Positions 1-14,135 of a stretch of 64,000 nt of DNA are shown piece by piece (the first letter of the stretch is position 1; the number at the start of each line of letters is the position of its first letter). A program made the translations under genes and the position numbers. Where the stretch lies: the NCBI RefSeq assembly GCF_034702125.1, contig NC_085875.1, forward strand, positions 43,597,270-43,661,269, read 5' to 3'. This DNA comes from Engraulis encrasicolus. Its lineage: Eukaryota > Chordata > Actinopteri > Clupeiformes > Engraulidae. Under the pieces are notes generated by a model, which saw nothing but the letters and a program-made list of their open reading frames with translations, was not told the origin of the DNA and did not search any database.

Positions 1-447
1 ACAGCCTCTCTCCCATAACATCAGTCTTCGCCTCCTTTCTTCTCTCCTGCTGGATGGCAGAAGGAGGATGTTTTTGTCCGTGAAACAAAGGCTTCTGGCG
101 TTTCATTAGCATGTAGTACACACATCTTCATTGGACTGCTGTATGTATGGCGCCTAATTGCTTGCGCAAGGGCCCTCTCAGCAGTTTTAGGTGGAGGTGG
201 AGGGGGGGGCTACAAATCTATAGCTATTGTGATTCAGATGAAGAGTATTATTCACGCTTGGATTTCAGAGTCAGGCACACGGGTGTCGAGAGAGAGAGCT
301 CGAGAGAGAGAGAGAAGGAGGAGGCTTTTTACATTTTCTTTTTTCCTAGAACTGTATGCTGCGGGATGGAGCTGCACCCACTTGTTTTTTGTCTCCATCA
401 GTCTTGGTTTGAAACCCCACCCGCCACCCATACATTCACACACATGT

Positions 448-573
<126 letters not shown>

Positions 574-942
574 CTCCCCTCTCCCACTCTGTTTCACAAT
601 ATCTGTGGAGATGCTGTGCTGCCACCTTACTCCATGCTCTCTCTCTCTCTCTCTCTCTCCCTCTCTCCCTCTCCCCCTTCTTTCCTCCATCTGGTTTCTG
701 TCCCCCTGAAAAGCCTGCATTATGAAACGCACACCCCTCCGCTTGAAGGAAGAGAAGGAGGCCCAGCCTTAGCAAAACGCTAAACAGGCCCCTCCAAGGG
801 TGGAGCCATAGTCACATAGTTAAATTATCTTGCGCCTTCTCCTCTGTTTCCCTTTCGCATCCTCTCTGTCTCTTTCTTTCACTCTTTCAGCCTCCATCCC
901 TTCCCCTCTTTCTCTGTTCACCTCATCTCTGTTTTTGTTCTT

Positions 943-943
<1 letters not shown>

Positions 944-1036
<93 letters not shown>
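944..1036. repeat. (CT)n microsatellite, ~93 bp
   Basis: Perfect CT tract flanked by pyrimidine-rich sequence from 838. The unique block after it (1060-1240) is GC-rich with no coding signature. Confidence 0.97.
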
Positions 1037-1041
<5 letters not shown>

Positions 1042-1544
1042 CCCCTCTCTCTCTCCGTTGGAGACGCTGTGGTGGCAGAGGCCGCATTGTTTCTTGTGCC
1101 TATAAAAGACACACTGTCTGTGGGGCTCCCTGAATGGGCTCTGTGCGGGCGGACTGGGGACCGGGGGCCAAGACCAACGTCTGATTAACCCTGAAGTGAC
1201 TAGCCAGTGTTGTTGAAGGAGGACCACCTGGCGGGGGAGGGGGGGTTGTGTGCGTGCGTGTTTTTATGTCAGTGTGTGTGCTTGGTGTGAGTGTTTTTGT
1301 AATCGTGTGTGTGCGTGCGTGCGTGCGTGTTTGTTTGTGTGTGTATGGGTTTACAGTCAGCTGCTAGTGAAGGCCCTCAGAATGCAGCAGGACCAGGTGC
1401 CAGGCCTCATCCCCTTTCTAATTGTTGCTGTGTGATACTGCGCTTGACTGCACAGCATAGCTGGAGGCACGGATTACATTTAGAAGGAGAGAAGAAAGGG
1501 GGGTGCCCATACTAAAGTCCCCTACACACACACACTCACGAAGG

Positions 1545-1585
1545 CAGCCTACACACACACACACACACACACACACAAAGGCAAA

Positions 1586-1622
<37 letters not shown>
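1545..1622. repeat. interrupted (CA)n microsatellite
   Basis: Two CA tracts (about 1551-1577 and 1588-1622) separated by a short AAAGGCAAAATA spacer. Confidence 0.93.
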
Positions 1623-1623
<1 letters not shown>

Positions 1624-2012
1624 TTTCGATTTTGTCGAAAATATAAGGCTTAGCAAAGTTTTTTACCTGTGGCGAAAATACACAGACAATGTGATTTAGG
1701 CTGATTATATATCCACTAAGGTAAAATTCAGTAATTTCCCGAACATTTTTCGTAGGGGGAAAAAACGGTCGGAAGTCTATTTCTTTCCCATGTTATTGTC
1801 CGCTTAATTTCAGTTATTTTGACCTAGACCCGTTGACACGATCTTACACAAAGTATACTGATTTTTTTCTATGAGTGTCTGTTGAGCTGTATCTTAAATC
1901 CTTGATTATTAGAACTTAACTTGTTTTGCTTTCATTCTCTGACTATATGACAAAATGTTCATCAATCTGGTAATTCGCTCTGTTTTCAAATGATTTCCAC
2001 AAATATAAGCTC

Positions 2013-2210
2013 TTAAAGGTGCACTGCCTAATATTTTTAGTAGTTTATTTCCAGAATTCATGCTGCTCCTTCACAAAGCTTACCTTTTTCACAAATACCG
2101 CCACCATCCAATTTTAAGCATTGACTAAGACTAAGACTAAGACTGACTAAGAAAATGGCACTTCTCATGCATGTCCGCCATTTTGAATTTCCAGATAAAT
2201 ATTAGTTAAT
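2013..2210. mobile_element. MITE-like fish interspersed repeat (TTAA-AGGTGCAC type)
   Basis: The sequence opens with TTAAAGGTGCACTG and continues with text I recognise from many fish genomes (an 'agtagtttatttccagaattcatgctg'-type core, shown only in part here). A short GACTAA tandem lies inside (2127-2152). The TTAA at the left edge resembles piggyBac-type MITEs such as the one at 61082. I cannot define the right end, so the boundary is approximate. Confidence 0.45.
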
Positions 2211-5154
2211 TACTTAATAAATATTCATAAAAAGATTTCAATGAGCAGCATAGTTGCAATACCTACTCTGGCCACCATCCTACACAAAGCAGCTTTACTG
2301 TAAGTCATTCCATTCCTCTCGCGCTTTAATAAAAATGCAGGCCAAACTGAGGCAACTGACATTGTGGCCGACGGGTTGACACGCATACCTCTATGAAATT
2401 GAATGAATAAAGGGAAAGAAAGGTTTGCTTGTGCATGGTGGACATTTCTCAGGGCTCGCATTCCTCAGTCGTCATTAACATGACATAAAATCAGAGACGC
2501 TGATATTTAATTGTGATCTGAGCAGTTAGAACATTTAGGTCATGCAGTGTTAAAAGGAGTTCCAGAAATGTATTGGTCCCAGCGTTGTATGATTTTCTGA
2601 GCTGTACACGAGACTTGGGGGGGAGGGGTGTTTCATTTAATTCATTCTGTGCATCATTTTGTATTCCTTCCGGATTATTTTTCTTTTTTTTTCCTTCTGC
2701 TTTTTCACAGGAACCCATTCTCAGTACATTTCTGTTACATTTCGGAGAAGAGATGAGCATACTGCATGTGTCTGTTTGTTTGGCAATGCTCTTTGTGGTC
2801 TCAGTGCTGTACTCAGTGCTGTATATGGCTTAAAAGAGTTTGTGATGAATTTTTAACGCTGAAGGCACTTGAAGGTGGTTGACCCCTGTACCCCGACACA
2901 CTCTGTACTGCTGGCACACCGACTGGCTTTGTGTGCTACTCTTTGTCCGCCACTATGACAATGCAGGCAACCCATCGGGGCCCCTCTGTGTGTGTGCGTG
3001 TGTGAGCTTGTGTGTGTGCGTGTATGTGTGTGTGCTTGTGTGTGTGTTTTTACTCATTCTCCTGCCACAGCAACAGATGCTGTCCTTCTTTCACTCTCTA
3101 CGCACTCTTGTGGAGTCCTTCAGGATTTCTTTTTTGCATAATGAAAGAAAATACAAGAAAACTGCACTAAAGGTTGTGCATGGTATCTGCATTCGGAATA
3201 GCAGAATTATTCATATTCTCACAGGGGAAAAGGGCTTAGGCCTTTTGTCCCCCACTGTCTTGTTGCCCACAGTTATGCCCCTGCCCCTGTATTTAATGTC
3301 TGACAATAGTGGTGGATATTCACTTTGGTGGCTGGATATGGTATGTGCCATTTTCAATCATTCGCAGGAGAATCCTCACACGTCCATTAGTTATTTTTAT
3401 ACACAAGTAAAATGGCCATGAGAGCCACTGCAAGTTGAAACACATCTCAATAAATCACACGACTGCACAGCTCAGACATCCCAGACATGCAAGAGACCGT
3501 TTAAAGAGAAAAGAGGTATGCGGTGACAAGAAGCCGTGAACCTTGGGAGGGGAAGATTGTCTCTTAATTTGGCAGCTGGATCGAACAAGGATGAGCAGGT
3601 GATATACGCCTCGTTGAGTGCAGTCATCAGGACGTGTTATCTCGCCACTTATTTGACCTGAGCACTCTGCTGAGAGGCTGGGGGTCGCGACCCCCTAAGT
3701 AATGCAACACGGGGCCCATGCAAGTTGCCAGACCTGTCGTCCCCTATAAAGTTGTTGAAAATGTGCCGAACAAGCCCTACCCCTTGCCTTTTGTCACCGT
3801 GGCACTCCCGATCGATATTTTCCACATCTTGGAAGGGTTGCTTTGTAAAGGGGGTTGCGTTGCGCTATTGCGGTAACGACACATGTGTGATGTAGTGCTC
3901 GCACAAATCAACTTCCCAACGACGACGCCATTCGCCGCGCAGACCCAGGTCCAGCGAGCGCCGAACGACCGTTAGTGCTTTGTGGGAATCCAGACTCTGT
4001 GTTGCTGTGTGATGTCACTCCCATCTCTTGCCGTCGGAACGTCTGCACCCCTCCCCAAAAAAAATAAAGGGATGGATGGGGGTTGGGTTTGGTAAGGTAG
4101 GGGAGGGGAGGGAGGGGGAGGGAGGGGTAGAGAGACTAGCGTCTCCTTTTCCAAACCCCTTCTCCCTGAGGTTCAATTAACCTGTTCTTAACACCACCCC
4201 AACCACCCCACACACTCATACCCCGCCACCTTTATCCCCTCTGTCAAGCCCCCCTTACCTTCCTCTCCCCCTCTCCCTCTCTCCCTCTTTCCCCCCCTCT
4301 CCTCCCCACTTTCCCACTGTTGAACCTAATGAGGCCTGCTGTTATAGTAAAGAGCCTTTTCTCTCCTCTTTTCTCCTCTCTCCTCTCCTCCTCGCCATCC
4401 CCCAATAACCCACCACCACCACCACCACCTTTCTCCCCCAAGCATTGCGTTTCTCTGTTCACAAGAAGCAAACTGAAAGGCCGACAGGTAGGCAGCAACC
4501 AGACAGACAGGACGTATTGAATTGTATTGTATTATATTGAATTGAATTGCATTGTATGGGGTGCTGGCTTGCTGTATTGTGATTTACTCTAAGCTGCCTC
4601 ATCCTCCACTCCTCCTCTCCACGCTTCTCTCCTTTCTGCATCCTCTCTGCCTCGACTGCTTCTGCCGCTGCTGCCACTCTATTAGCCCCTGTTTCGTCTG
4701 GCTCATCATCTCCCCAATCATCTGTTCGATCAGAGAACACGAGACCTAATGAGCCTTCTGGGGCCGTGGCGCACGCTACACAGGCACGTCAGCGGGGAAC
4801 ACTGCAGGTGCATTATTCCACTCTCCACCGTACGCAGCTCATAAAAATGGCTCTTAGCCCTTTTTCTTTCCTCTCAGTTCTTTTTCTTTCTCGTTCTCTT
4901 TTCTTTTTGTCTCGGACCGTGTTTTTATATGTAAGATATCTGTGCAGATCACGTAGCCTTCTGCCTGGATCTGTCTCTCAATCTCACTCTTTGTTTCTTC
5001 TTTTATCCGTATTCTGCCTTATTGTATTGTATCCTACCAAAGTGCATGTCTTCATATCATGTAATATGCAGCCTTGCTCTTCCTTTTCTTCTTTTTTTAC
5101 TTTTCTTTATCTTTTTCTTTTTCTTTCATCCTGTATTGCTGCTGAAAACGGCAG

Positions 5155-5304
<150 letters not shown>

Positions 5305-5651
5305 TCTCCATCTCTGTTCGTTGGGTTCCATAATCACCTCACACCTCCTCCCCTGTGCTGCTTCCGCTGGGATAGGCTTCGCCGCCTCAGGCCGGCACAG
5401 TGACAACAGGTAGCCAGACGCCCCAGAAGTTCTCCCAATCAACACCTGCCCTCCTCAGGGCGGCCACTGGGTCCCGCCGTCTCACACACACGCACACACA
5501 CACAGGGCTGCGGCCGCTGACACTCCTCCATCCTCCTCTCCTCTTTTCTCCTCTCCTCTCCTTTTTCCTCCTCTCATCCTCCCACCCTCCCTCCTCTCAT
5601 CCTCCCATCCTCCCTCTCATCTGTCCACCCTACTCTATCTCTGTCTCTCTG

Positions 5652-5658
<7 letters not shown>

Positions 5659-5743
<85 letters not shown>
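5659..5743. repeat. (CT)n microsatellite within 400 bp pyrimidine-rich tract
   Basis: CT tract embedded in 5518-5945, where the + strand is almost entirely C and T. Such polypurine/polypyrimidine DNA can form triplex (H-DNA). Confidence 0.95.
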
Positions 5744-5747
<4 letters not shown>

Positions 5748-7444
5748 TCCTGGCCTCTCTTCCTATTTCGTCTCCTCTCTTCCCTTGGTTTCCTCCTCTT
5801 TCCTTCTCTCACCTTCTCCTCTGTCTATTCTTCTCTCACCTTCTTTTGTCCTCTCTGCCCCTCTCCTCTCTTTTACCCTTGTCCCTCATGCCTCTTTCTT
5901 GTCCTGCTCCTCTTCCTCATCCTCCTCTTCATCCTCTTTCTCCACTAGCTCTTCTCTACTGTGACACAATGTTAGAGGTGTCATCTTGGCCTGCTTGAGC
6001 CAGCACTCAACCATCATAGATTTTTTTTCATGATTATTTTTTAATGAAGGACACAGCATGGCCCTAAAAAGAAGTGTTGCAGAATGGCCATATACGTGCC
6101 AATCATGGTGAGTGGCTCTACCCTGGTTAGCTTGCCACCTTTGGCAAGGGGTGACACTGTTAAATCTACGTGTGACTCAAATGACTGCCAAAGTGTTGGT
6201 GGCTCATTAAAAGCTGCTAAAGAAGTGACATTCATTAGAAAAGGGACGCGGCACTCATTACGCCCTCGACACGGCACGACACGACTCGACATTCGCCGCG
6301 ACATTCCGTTCCGGAGTAGAGAGAGAGAGAGCGCGAGCCATGTCTGGTATGTTTCTATTCTAGCCCGTTTTCCGTTTTTTTTTCCTTCTTTCTTTCTTTT
6401 CATCCCCCTCTCCTCCTTCAGGAGAATGGCTCCAAATGACTTCCTACTCCGCCTCCCTCCTCTCTGCCAAGGTCAAGCTGATTGGTGGAGGTTAATGACT
6501 GGCACTTGGGTGGAGAGGAGGTCAAGCACATTCAGACTCACTCCAAACTCAACAGCAACTTCAGCCTCTCTTGATGATGGAGAAGAGACGGTTAGACAGA
6601 AGAACAGAACAGGACAGGAGAACAAAAATATTTCAATTTAACCTCGACTGGTGAAATATCTTTTTGTTAAAAAAAGAACATTCCGACTCAGGCTTTTCCG
6701 CACATCCTTTATTCTTTCAAAATAACTGTCCAGACACAAATGGCCATGACTTGTAGGATTTCAACTCAAAGAATGTGCTATAACTCTAAAAAGTCATTTT
6801 AACACCAAATGTACAAATGAAAAAGAAAAAGAAAAAAATATTTGAAACAAACCTTGACCGTTCCAGGAAGAGTATGATGAAACACTTGGATTTTGGAGTA
6901 GAAGCAATATTTCTCACATTGGATGCAGAAAACCAGGACCCCCATCTGAATTTATCTGTCAGTGTCCAGTCAAAAATAATTTTGAAAGTGGTTCACACAG
7001 ACGTATTAGGATTTAGGAGGCGGAACAAGCATCCCAATCTTTTTCCTCACGTTTTGAAGGCAGGAAACAGATCAATCAGATTAATCAGAATGAATTCTCT
7101 CAAACCAACTCAAGAGAAACGTTTCAGGTTCAAGTAGCAGAAAAAGATTAAAAACTGAACATATCATTTGGATTTCAGAGTAACTGAAAGGTGTCTCACA
7201 TTTTGGATGCAGTAGACGGATCCCAATCTGAATGCATTCTCCCCCCACCCCCCAAAAAAAGAGCTGAGGTGGTTCACACAGAAGCAGGGCTCCCTGCTGT
7301 GGAGGTCTGGCATTAGTGATTACTAATGTGGCCACGCTTCAGTAGAGCCACTGACCTCCCGCCTCTGCTGCTGCTGCTGGGACCCAGAGAAGGCACATGA
7401 ACCTGAAGGGGCAGACAGGACCAGACGGCCGAAGGGATGGAGAC

Positions 7445-7448
7445 AGGC

Positions 7449-7481
<33 letters not shown>

Positions 7482-7482
7482 C
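7445..7482. repeat. (ACAG)n tetranucleotide microsatellite
   Basis: About nine GACA/CAGA units in a row, flanked by purine-rich (GA)n-like sequence to 7575. Confidence 0.93.
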
Positions 7483-8085
7483 ATAGAGTTGAAGAGGGAG
7501 GTAGAGAAAGAGAGAGAATGTGGCAGTGGGACAGAAAGAGTTGAGAGAGAGAGAGAAAGAGGGCGAGAGAGAGACGTGAGCCTCCACGGCCTTGGCTAAT
7601 TGACCTCGGCTCTGTATAATCCCGAGCCCTGCTGCCCACTGGGCTTTTAAAACGCATTTCCATTTTCCCCCCTCTCTGAAACCCTCCATCCCTCCAGTCC
7701 CACCTCCACCTCACTCTCATCCCCCTCTCCTCCCTCCATCACAAACAGACAAAAGCCAAGCCTTCCACATGCAACGCGGGTCTCTGTACTCTGTCCTGTA
7801 TGCATGGGGCATAGATGGCATTTGCACAGCTTTTGAAACCAGATGGAAATTAGCCTTGAAAGGTTTTTTTTCATTTGTGGTATTTATGTTTAGTTCTTTG
7901 GGGTCGCTTTTGTTGTAATTAATTAGGTCCAGTGACAGAGCAATGTCTGAGATGTTTGGATATGATGGGTATAGTTCAAAGTCATAAACAGGCATATAGT
8001 TTGAACTGTCCAATGAACCTTAGCCGTTCATTGTGCTCAGTAAATGCTTCCATTTGTGTTTTTCCATCATACCACTTTATTTCCA

Positions 8086-8190
8086 GTGTGTGCGTGTGCG
8101 TGTTCGTGTGCGTGCGTGTGTGTGTCTGTGTGTCTGTGTGTGTGTGTATGTGTGTGAGAGAGAGAGAGAGACCGTGTGTGTGTGCGCGCT

Positions 8191-8234
<44 letters not shown>
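8086..8234. repeat. compound (GT)n/(GA)n/(GT)n microsatellite
   Basis: Interrupted GT repeats, a short GA block (8155-8170) and a perfect (GT)n at 8193-8234. Confidence 0.93.
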
Positions 8235-8237
<3 letters not shown>

Positions 8238-8984
8238 GCGCGTGTGCGTGAGTGGACACAAAGGTCTGTGCAGAGGGGACAGTTCACAAGAGAGGTCCCC
8301 GAGGATGCGCAGGGCTGTGCGGACTGTTAATGAGAGTAGCATCTGAGACCCCTAGTGCCTCCATACCCCTACCCTCAGACAACACCCCCTACCCCCAAAC
8401 TGACCCATCACCCTCCATCCACAAATCCCCCAGTACCCCAAAAGTCAGCCCCCACCCCACCATCACTCACAGACTCCCCAATACTCCCAAACCACCCCAC
8501 CCACAGACCCTGAAACTGACCCCTCCACCCTCGACCCACAGATCCCTAGAACACCAAAAACTGGCACCACCCTCCCTCCACACCACTATCCACAGATCCC
8601 TAGTACCCCCAACCCCACACGTCACCAGCACCAACCTCCATATCCTCAGTCACAGACCGGAGTACCCAAGACTAACTCCCCTGCCCTCAGAGAACCTACT
8701 AGTTCCCCCCTTAACACCCACCTCTTTGTCCACCCTCCAGCGCTCGCTGCCTGAGTGGGTCCCTCCCCACTCACCTTGAACATGGCCACGGTTGCCCCCT
8801 GACCTTGGCTTTGATGAGTCAGAGGCACTGACCCCCTCCTGCCCCCCCCCTCCTCCTCCTTCAATTCCCCACTGGCTTCCATAGCCATCCCTACCATCTG
8901 GAGCACTGACATGCACACAATCCCTCTGTCCAATGCATGCACGCACACACGCACACATACACACATACACAAACATTGACACCT

Positions 8985-8990
<6 letters not shown>

Positions 8991-9045
<55 letters not shown>

Positions 9046-9130
9046 ACTCACTCACTCACTCACTCACTCACTCACTCACTCACTCACTCACTCACTCACT
9101 CACTCACTCACTCACTCACTCACTCACTCA

Positions 9131-9209
<79 letters not shown>
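8991..9209. repeat. compound (CT)n-(ACTC)n-(CA)n microsatellite
   Basis: Three adjacent repeat types: CT to about 9040, 23 or so ACTC/CTCA units from 9041 to 9134, then CA to 9209. The ACTC block looks like a junctional hybrid of the CT and CA repeats on each side. Confidence 0.96.
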
Positions 9210-9215
<6 letters not shown>

Positions 9216-9321
9216 ATTTTAAAGAATAAGAAATATCTGCCTCCATAGCAATTGTGTAGATGCTGGCCAGTGGCCTGTTGGTCTTTCTCCTTAATATGGT
9301 TTTGAAGTGGACGTCTCATTC

Positions 9322-9502
<181 letters not shown>

Positions 9503-9677
9503 TTGCGTGCGCTGTGCGCAAGGCACAGAACAGTGTCTGCTGCTAAGCCAGTCCGCAGCATTCACAATGAGTCATTGCTGTCCCCAAGGGGCAGGCTTTA
9601 TCTGAGTGGTAATTCATTCCCTTTGTCACCTGGTACACCCTGGGGTGGTGGATGGGAGGAGTGGTGACGCTGGAGGT

Positions 9678-9722
<45 letters not shown>
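9678..9722. repeat. (GA)n microsatellite
   Basis: GA repeat with one ATAG interruption, about 45 bp. Confidence 0.93.
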
Positions 9723-9724
<2 letters not shown>

Positions 9725-10919
9725 GTGGATATGGAGGGATGAAAGTGTGGTGTGGGGGTGGGGAGTTGGCAAGAGGAAAAGACCCATTATCTGCTAAACC
9801 CCTTGCTCTTCAAAATGCTTAGAAGTCACTTTCGTCATTAAGTGGATTTAAGTCATCTATGTTTTCTTTTTTCTTTCTTTTCTTTTTCTTCGTTCTTTCC
9901 TCCTCCCTCAGTCGTCCATAACAGGGGTCACGGTGTCTCCTTTTCTTCCTGTTCCCTTTCCCATCTTGGCAGACGATGACCTCTGTCTGAACGAGGTCGT
10001 CACATTATTTTACATAGCAGGGGTGTTGAGGGTATTTTGTGCCCCCTCCTGCTGTTGTTAAACCTCTTCAGATGTAAAGATGTTCTGTTCTGTTCTGTGC
10101 TCGAATATTGCATTTTTTGGCCATCTTTTCACCCACACACACACAACAGCACAGGAGTTGTTTTGTCCTGACTTTCTCCTGAATATATTTTCTGTTAAAG
10201 AGTTGTATAAATTGAAGTGACCTGTGGGTTACGAGCGGTCCATAGTCTATTTCTAGGAAAATCCCATCTTGCATGCTGTCCTCACTCAACCGTTGACTGT
10301 TCTGGGCTCAAGGTTTGACATCACTTACTTGGATTACTGGGAATTCCCAAACTTCCCAAACACACCTTATCCGATTCCCAGGGTGTCGGATATTTCTGGA
10401 GTTCCCGTTAGGAATGGCTCACTTGGCCATTCCAAAATTGGGAAAGTTATAAACACTATTTCATTACTGCAGGTTACAGTTTGCCATCTATAGAATAGTT
10501 ATTTGTTGGCCCTACCGTGGCACTTATAAGCTTTTTATCTTTACAGTGCAACAGAATTTCACGTTATCTGATAAGTAGGACTGTGTGTTTCCAAGTGCTA
10601 GAACATATATTCAGCAATAGTTTGTATTAAAAAGTAGCTTATTTTTTCATCTTATCAAGGGATGTCTGCATTTTGCCTGAAATAGAGATGGCCTACTCTT
10701 AGCAACAACCATCTCTACCGAACTCCCATGCTGCCTAATACAGTCCAACTTAGCCAGGGCCCCTTCTCTCGAAGGCATCATTACTGACCACATAGCAACA
10801 TACTTCACTACAAAGGGTATTGAAAGTGCACACTATGTAATGTGTGAAAGTGGAACACATGAACTGAACATCACAGTCAGCACTTGTGTCCAAGTGAGTG
10901 TGGCTGCCGCCGTGGCTGA

Positions 10920-11100
10920 GGAGATAGTCATCTCAAGTCAAAGTGTACTTTATTGTAAAAAATCTATGTAACAGGGTTAGCACAGAAGTTTGAAATTGCG
11001 TTTGACCAGTGTCCAATGTGCAGTTAAACTAAACATACATACAGTATAAGACATTGACAAAAATCATCAAACACACAAAAACATACATGAATTTACATAC
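10920..11100. repeat. dispersed retroposon-tail-like fragment (ACTTTATTG family)
   Basis: A 'caagtcaaagtgtactttattg' type segment followed by imperfect low-complexity sequence; related openings occur at 39625 (TTTATTGATCCCCAGGGGGA) and 41828. This resembles 3' ends of fish LINE/SINE copies. No reverse-transcriptase frame is present. Confidence 0.35.
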
Positions 11101-11689
11101 TTTCTCTGCCGCATTCACTCATAACGCAACCATACCCACACCCACACAGATAAAGTCATTTCCGTGGACACTCTGTGTGACTGTGTGTGACCTGGCCTCA
11201 CTGCCAATTCCTCCCATTGGTGCTTGCTTTGGGTCAGAGGAATGTTACCATGATGTGATGTGCGTCACCGCCTTATTCATTGTGCACCGTCCCTCTGGAA
11301 TCGAATCACTGGTTGGTCAGCAGTCTGCCCACCATAAAGCCGCACACCGCACCACACTGTACCACACCACACCGCTCTGCACCACACCACACCACAACCA
11401 TTTGCATTTATAAAGTGGAACATGCTGTACTGTGCGTTTGCAGTGATTAAAGACAAACAGGGTGCGTGGTGGTGTGCAAGGTGCGAGGGGACGGGGGTGG
11501 GGTAGGATGGCTGGGGAGATTGTGAGGGAGGATGACAGGGACAAATCAGATGCATTACAGGGACGGAGCTGTGCATTTATTCATCATTTGCCTGACCGAG
11601 GGGGAGCGATCAGGATTCATTTATTTCTAGTTGTTTGCCTCGGTCCAATCCTGTTTTCTGTTTTTTTTTCTCTTCTTTTTCTCTTTCCC

Positions 11690-11885
11690 TCTTACCCGCT
11701 CTCGCTCTCTCTCTCTCTCCCTCTCTCGTCTCTGTCCTTTTACTTCGCTACATTCTTCTCTACATTCTACTCTTTCTATCTTTTATCTATGCCTTTTTCA
11801 TTCTCTTTTTTTTTCTCTTTTTCTTTCACTCCTCCTCTCTCTTTTCATCCCTTCCACTGTCTCTCTCTCGTACCCATTCTTGCTT

Positions 11886-11931
<46 letters not shown>

Positions 11932-11951
11932 CTATCTCTCTCTCTTTTCTA

Positions 11952-11992
<41 letters not shown>

Positions 11993-12005
11993 ATCTCTCT
12001 CTCTT

Positions 12006-12098
<93 letters not shown>
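11690..12098. repeat. (CT)n microsatellite in 500 bp pyrimidine-rich tract
   Basis: Several CT blocks (11890-11927, 11958-11988, 12011-12097) separated by TTTCTAT. Two 70-100 bp segments (about 11725-11880 and 12105-12250) share the same phrases (CTGTCCTTTTACTT, CATTCTTCTCTACATTCTA, CCTTTTTCATTCTCTTTTT, TCTCTCTC.TACCCATTCTT), showing a local tandem duplication with a period near 380 bp. Confidence 0.85.
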
Positions 12099-12100
<2 letters not shown>

Positions 12101-13089
12101 GTTCTCTGTCCTTTTACTTGGCTCCATTCTTCTCTACATTCTATTCTCTTCCTATCTTTTCTATGCCTTTTTCATTCTCTTTTTCTCTCTTTTCCTTTCA
12201 CTCCTCTCTCTTTTCCCCTCTTCCTCTGTCTCTCTCTCATCCCCATTCTTACTCTTTCGTGCTGTCTGTCTGTGGCTGTCTGTCTGCCCCCCTTCTCTCT
12301 CTCTCTCTCTCTGCTGTCCATCTCAGAGGGTAGTGCCGGCCCCAGCTGGAGTCAATATTTGCTCTAGGAATCTCAATAACAGGCCACGCCGCGCTCATCT
12401 GCATCCATGATAATGGTGCGCCATATGTCTGTGTTGACCCAGAGCAGCGTTGGGTTCCTGCCGGCCTCATTTTCTCTCTCCACTTTCATTCCCTCTCTTC
12501 CTCATTGACTGTTTTAGAAGAACAGTGTTTTTTTATAATTATTGAGTGAGCAATTTGGCATAGTGTTGTTATTGGGTAGTGAGGAGTGCACAGTGTATGT
12601 TGAGCTTTCCCTCAAACGGTCAGCGTTTTTACTTCTTGCGTTTTATTTCGCCTTTTTTGTGTTTTTGATGCCGCTAATGCAGTCTGTCTGTTTGTTTTGG
12701 GTTTTTTTGTCTGATCTTTCATGGCTGAAGTCTTTTGTATTTTGTATTATGAATTTGTTAATTATGACAGTATGTCTGGATTATCACGGTCATTCTTCTG
12801 TAGTGAAAAAGGAGCTTGGAGTTTTTGGCATTTAACTGCCGTGGAGGTCTATGCTCTCTGAGTGATTTTTCTGGTTTTATTGCGTTAGTCGAAGAAGTGG
12901 GAATGTCATTATTTCAATAAAGGGCTGAACTACAACATGGCAGAAAAAAAGTACAGTTGTTGAATAAAAACGGCACATAACGGTACGCGCTCCCTTTTCC
13001 TTTTCACATCTGCGCTGGCCACCTGTTGACTTTTAAATTTAAACAGCAAGGCAACAAAAAATCCTGTTCAGTTTTTCTCTTTGTGCCAT

Positions 13090-14135
13090 TCAAGATTTGA
13101 TAGCCTCTCCCATCTCTCTCCAATCCACTCTTGCTCTCTTTTCATCCTCCCTCTCTCCCTCTCTCCCTGAATCTCTTCATCCTTCATTCCTTTCCACTCT
13201 GCTTCCCTCCTCTCCCCTCTGTGCTCTCCTCTCCCCTACCCCTCTCCTCTCCTCTCCTCTCCTGTACACGTTTCCTCTCATTCCATCTCCTCTCATCTCT
13301 CCACCCTTTGTCTCTCTTCTCATTTCTCCTCTGAATTCCTTTCCTCTGCTCTCCTGTCCTGTCCTCCTTTTCTCTCCTCTCCTCTATCTCCCTTCCCTCC
13401 TCTCATATTCTCTCCTCTCCTCTCCTCCTCACCTCCACTCCTAGGTAGATTGCCTCCCTCTCACCCTTTCTCTTCTCTTCACTCCTGTCTTCCTCTCCTC
13501 TCCTCATCCTTCTCCTTCTCTCTTTGTAAGTGGATGGAGGCTGGAATGGAGGAAAGCAGATTGACTCCCTTCTCTCCTCCTCCCGCCCCTCCTCCTCCTC
13601 CTCTTCCTCTTCTTCTTTCTCTCTGCATGTTGATAGATGCTGGAATGGAGGGATAGAGCAGATTACCCCCCCTCCTCTTCTCTTCTCTTCCCTCTGCCCT
13701 CCTCTCCTCCTCCACACCTCCTCCTCCTCCTCCACCTCCTCTTCTCTTCCCTCCTCTCCTCTTCCCTCCTCTCCTCTCTTATCTTACCTCCCATCTTCTC
13801 CACCCTCCTCATCCTTCTCCTCATCTCTCTGCATGTTGATAGAGGGCTGGAGTGGAGGGATGAAGCAGATTGACCCCCCCCCCCCCATCTCTGCTCTCTT
13901 TTTCCTTCCCTCACCTGCTCCTCCCCATCCTCCTCATCCTTTTCCCCTCTCTTCTCCTCCTCCTCTCTGCATGTTGAAGGAGGTCTGGAATGGAGGGAAT
14001 AAAGGAAAGCGGACTGCTCCAACTGCCCCCCCCCTCACTTCTCTTCTCTTCTCTTCTCTTCTCTTCTCTTCTCTTCTCTTCTCTTCTCTTCTGTCTTTTT
14101 CTTCCTTCCTCTCCTCCTCTTCCTCCTCCTCCCCT
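13090..14135. repeat. 1 kb pyrimidine tract containing a ~5-copy minisatellite
   Basis: CTCCT/TTCTC simple sequence is interrupted five times by a related 45-60 bp module with a CTGCATGTTGATAGATG-like start, a TGGAATGGAGGGAT middle and a GCAGATTGAC end followed by a C run. Copies begin near 13525, 13625, 13830, 13967 and 14140. The spacers are pyrimidine-rich. A (TCTCT/CTTCT)n block lies at 14038-14090. The module is a long-period VNTR rather than coding sequence. Confidence 0.8.

Noticed and set aside
4244..4740. Frames rich in Glu/Arg on the - strand and Pro/Ser on the + strand
   Set aside because: Pyrimidine-rich low-complexity DNA plus an ATTGTATTG-type tandem (4516-4555); no coding evidence.
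9041..9134. Regular ACTC spacing considered as a CRISPR-like or satellite array
   Set aside because: A 4 bp period with no spacers is a simple tetranucleotide microsatellite; the genome is eukaryotic.
11462..12410. Three overlapping + strand frames up to 301 codons
   Set aside because: Ser/Leu/Phe-rich translations of CT-rich DNA in all three frames; pyrimidine tracts lack stops on this strand by composition.
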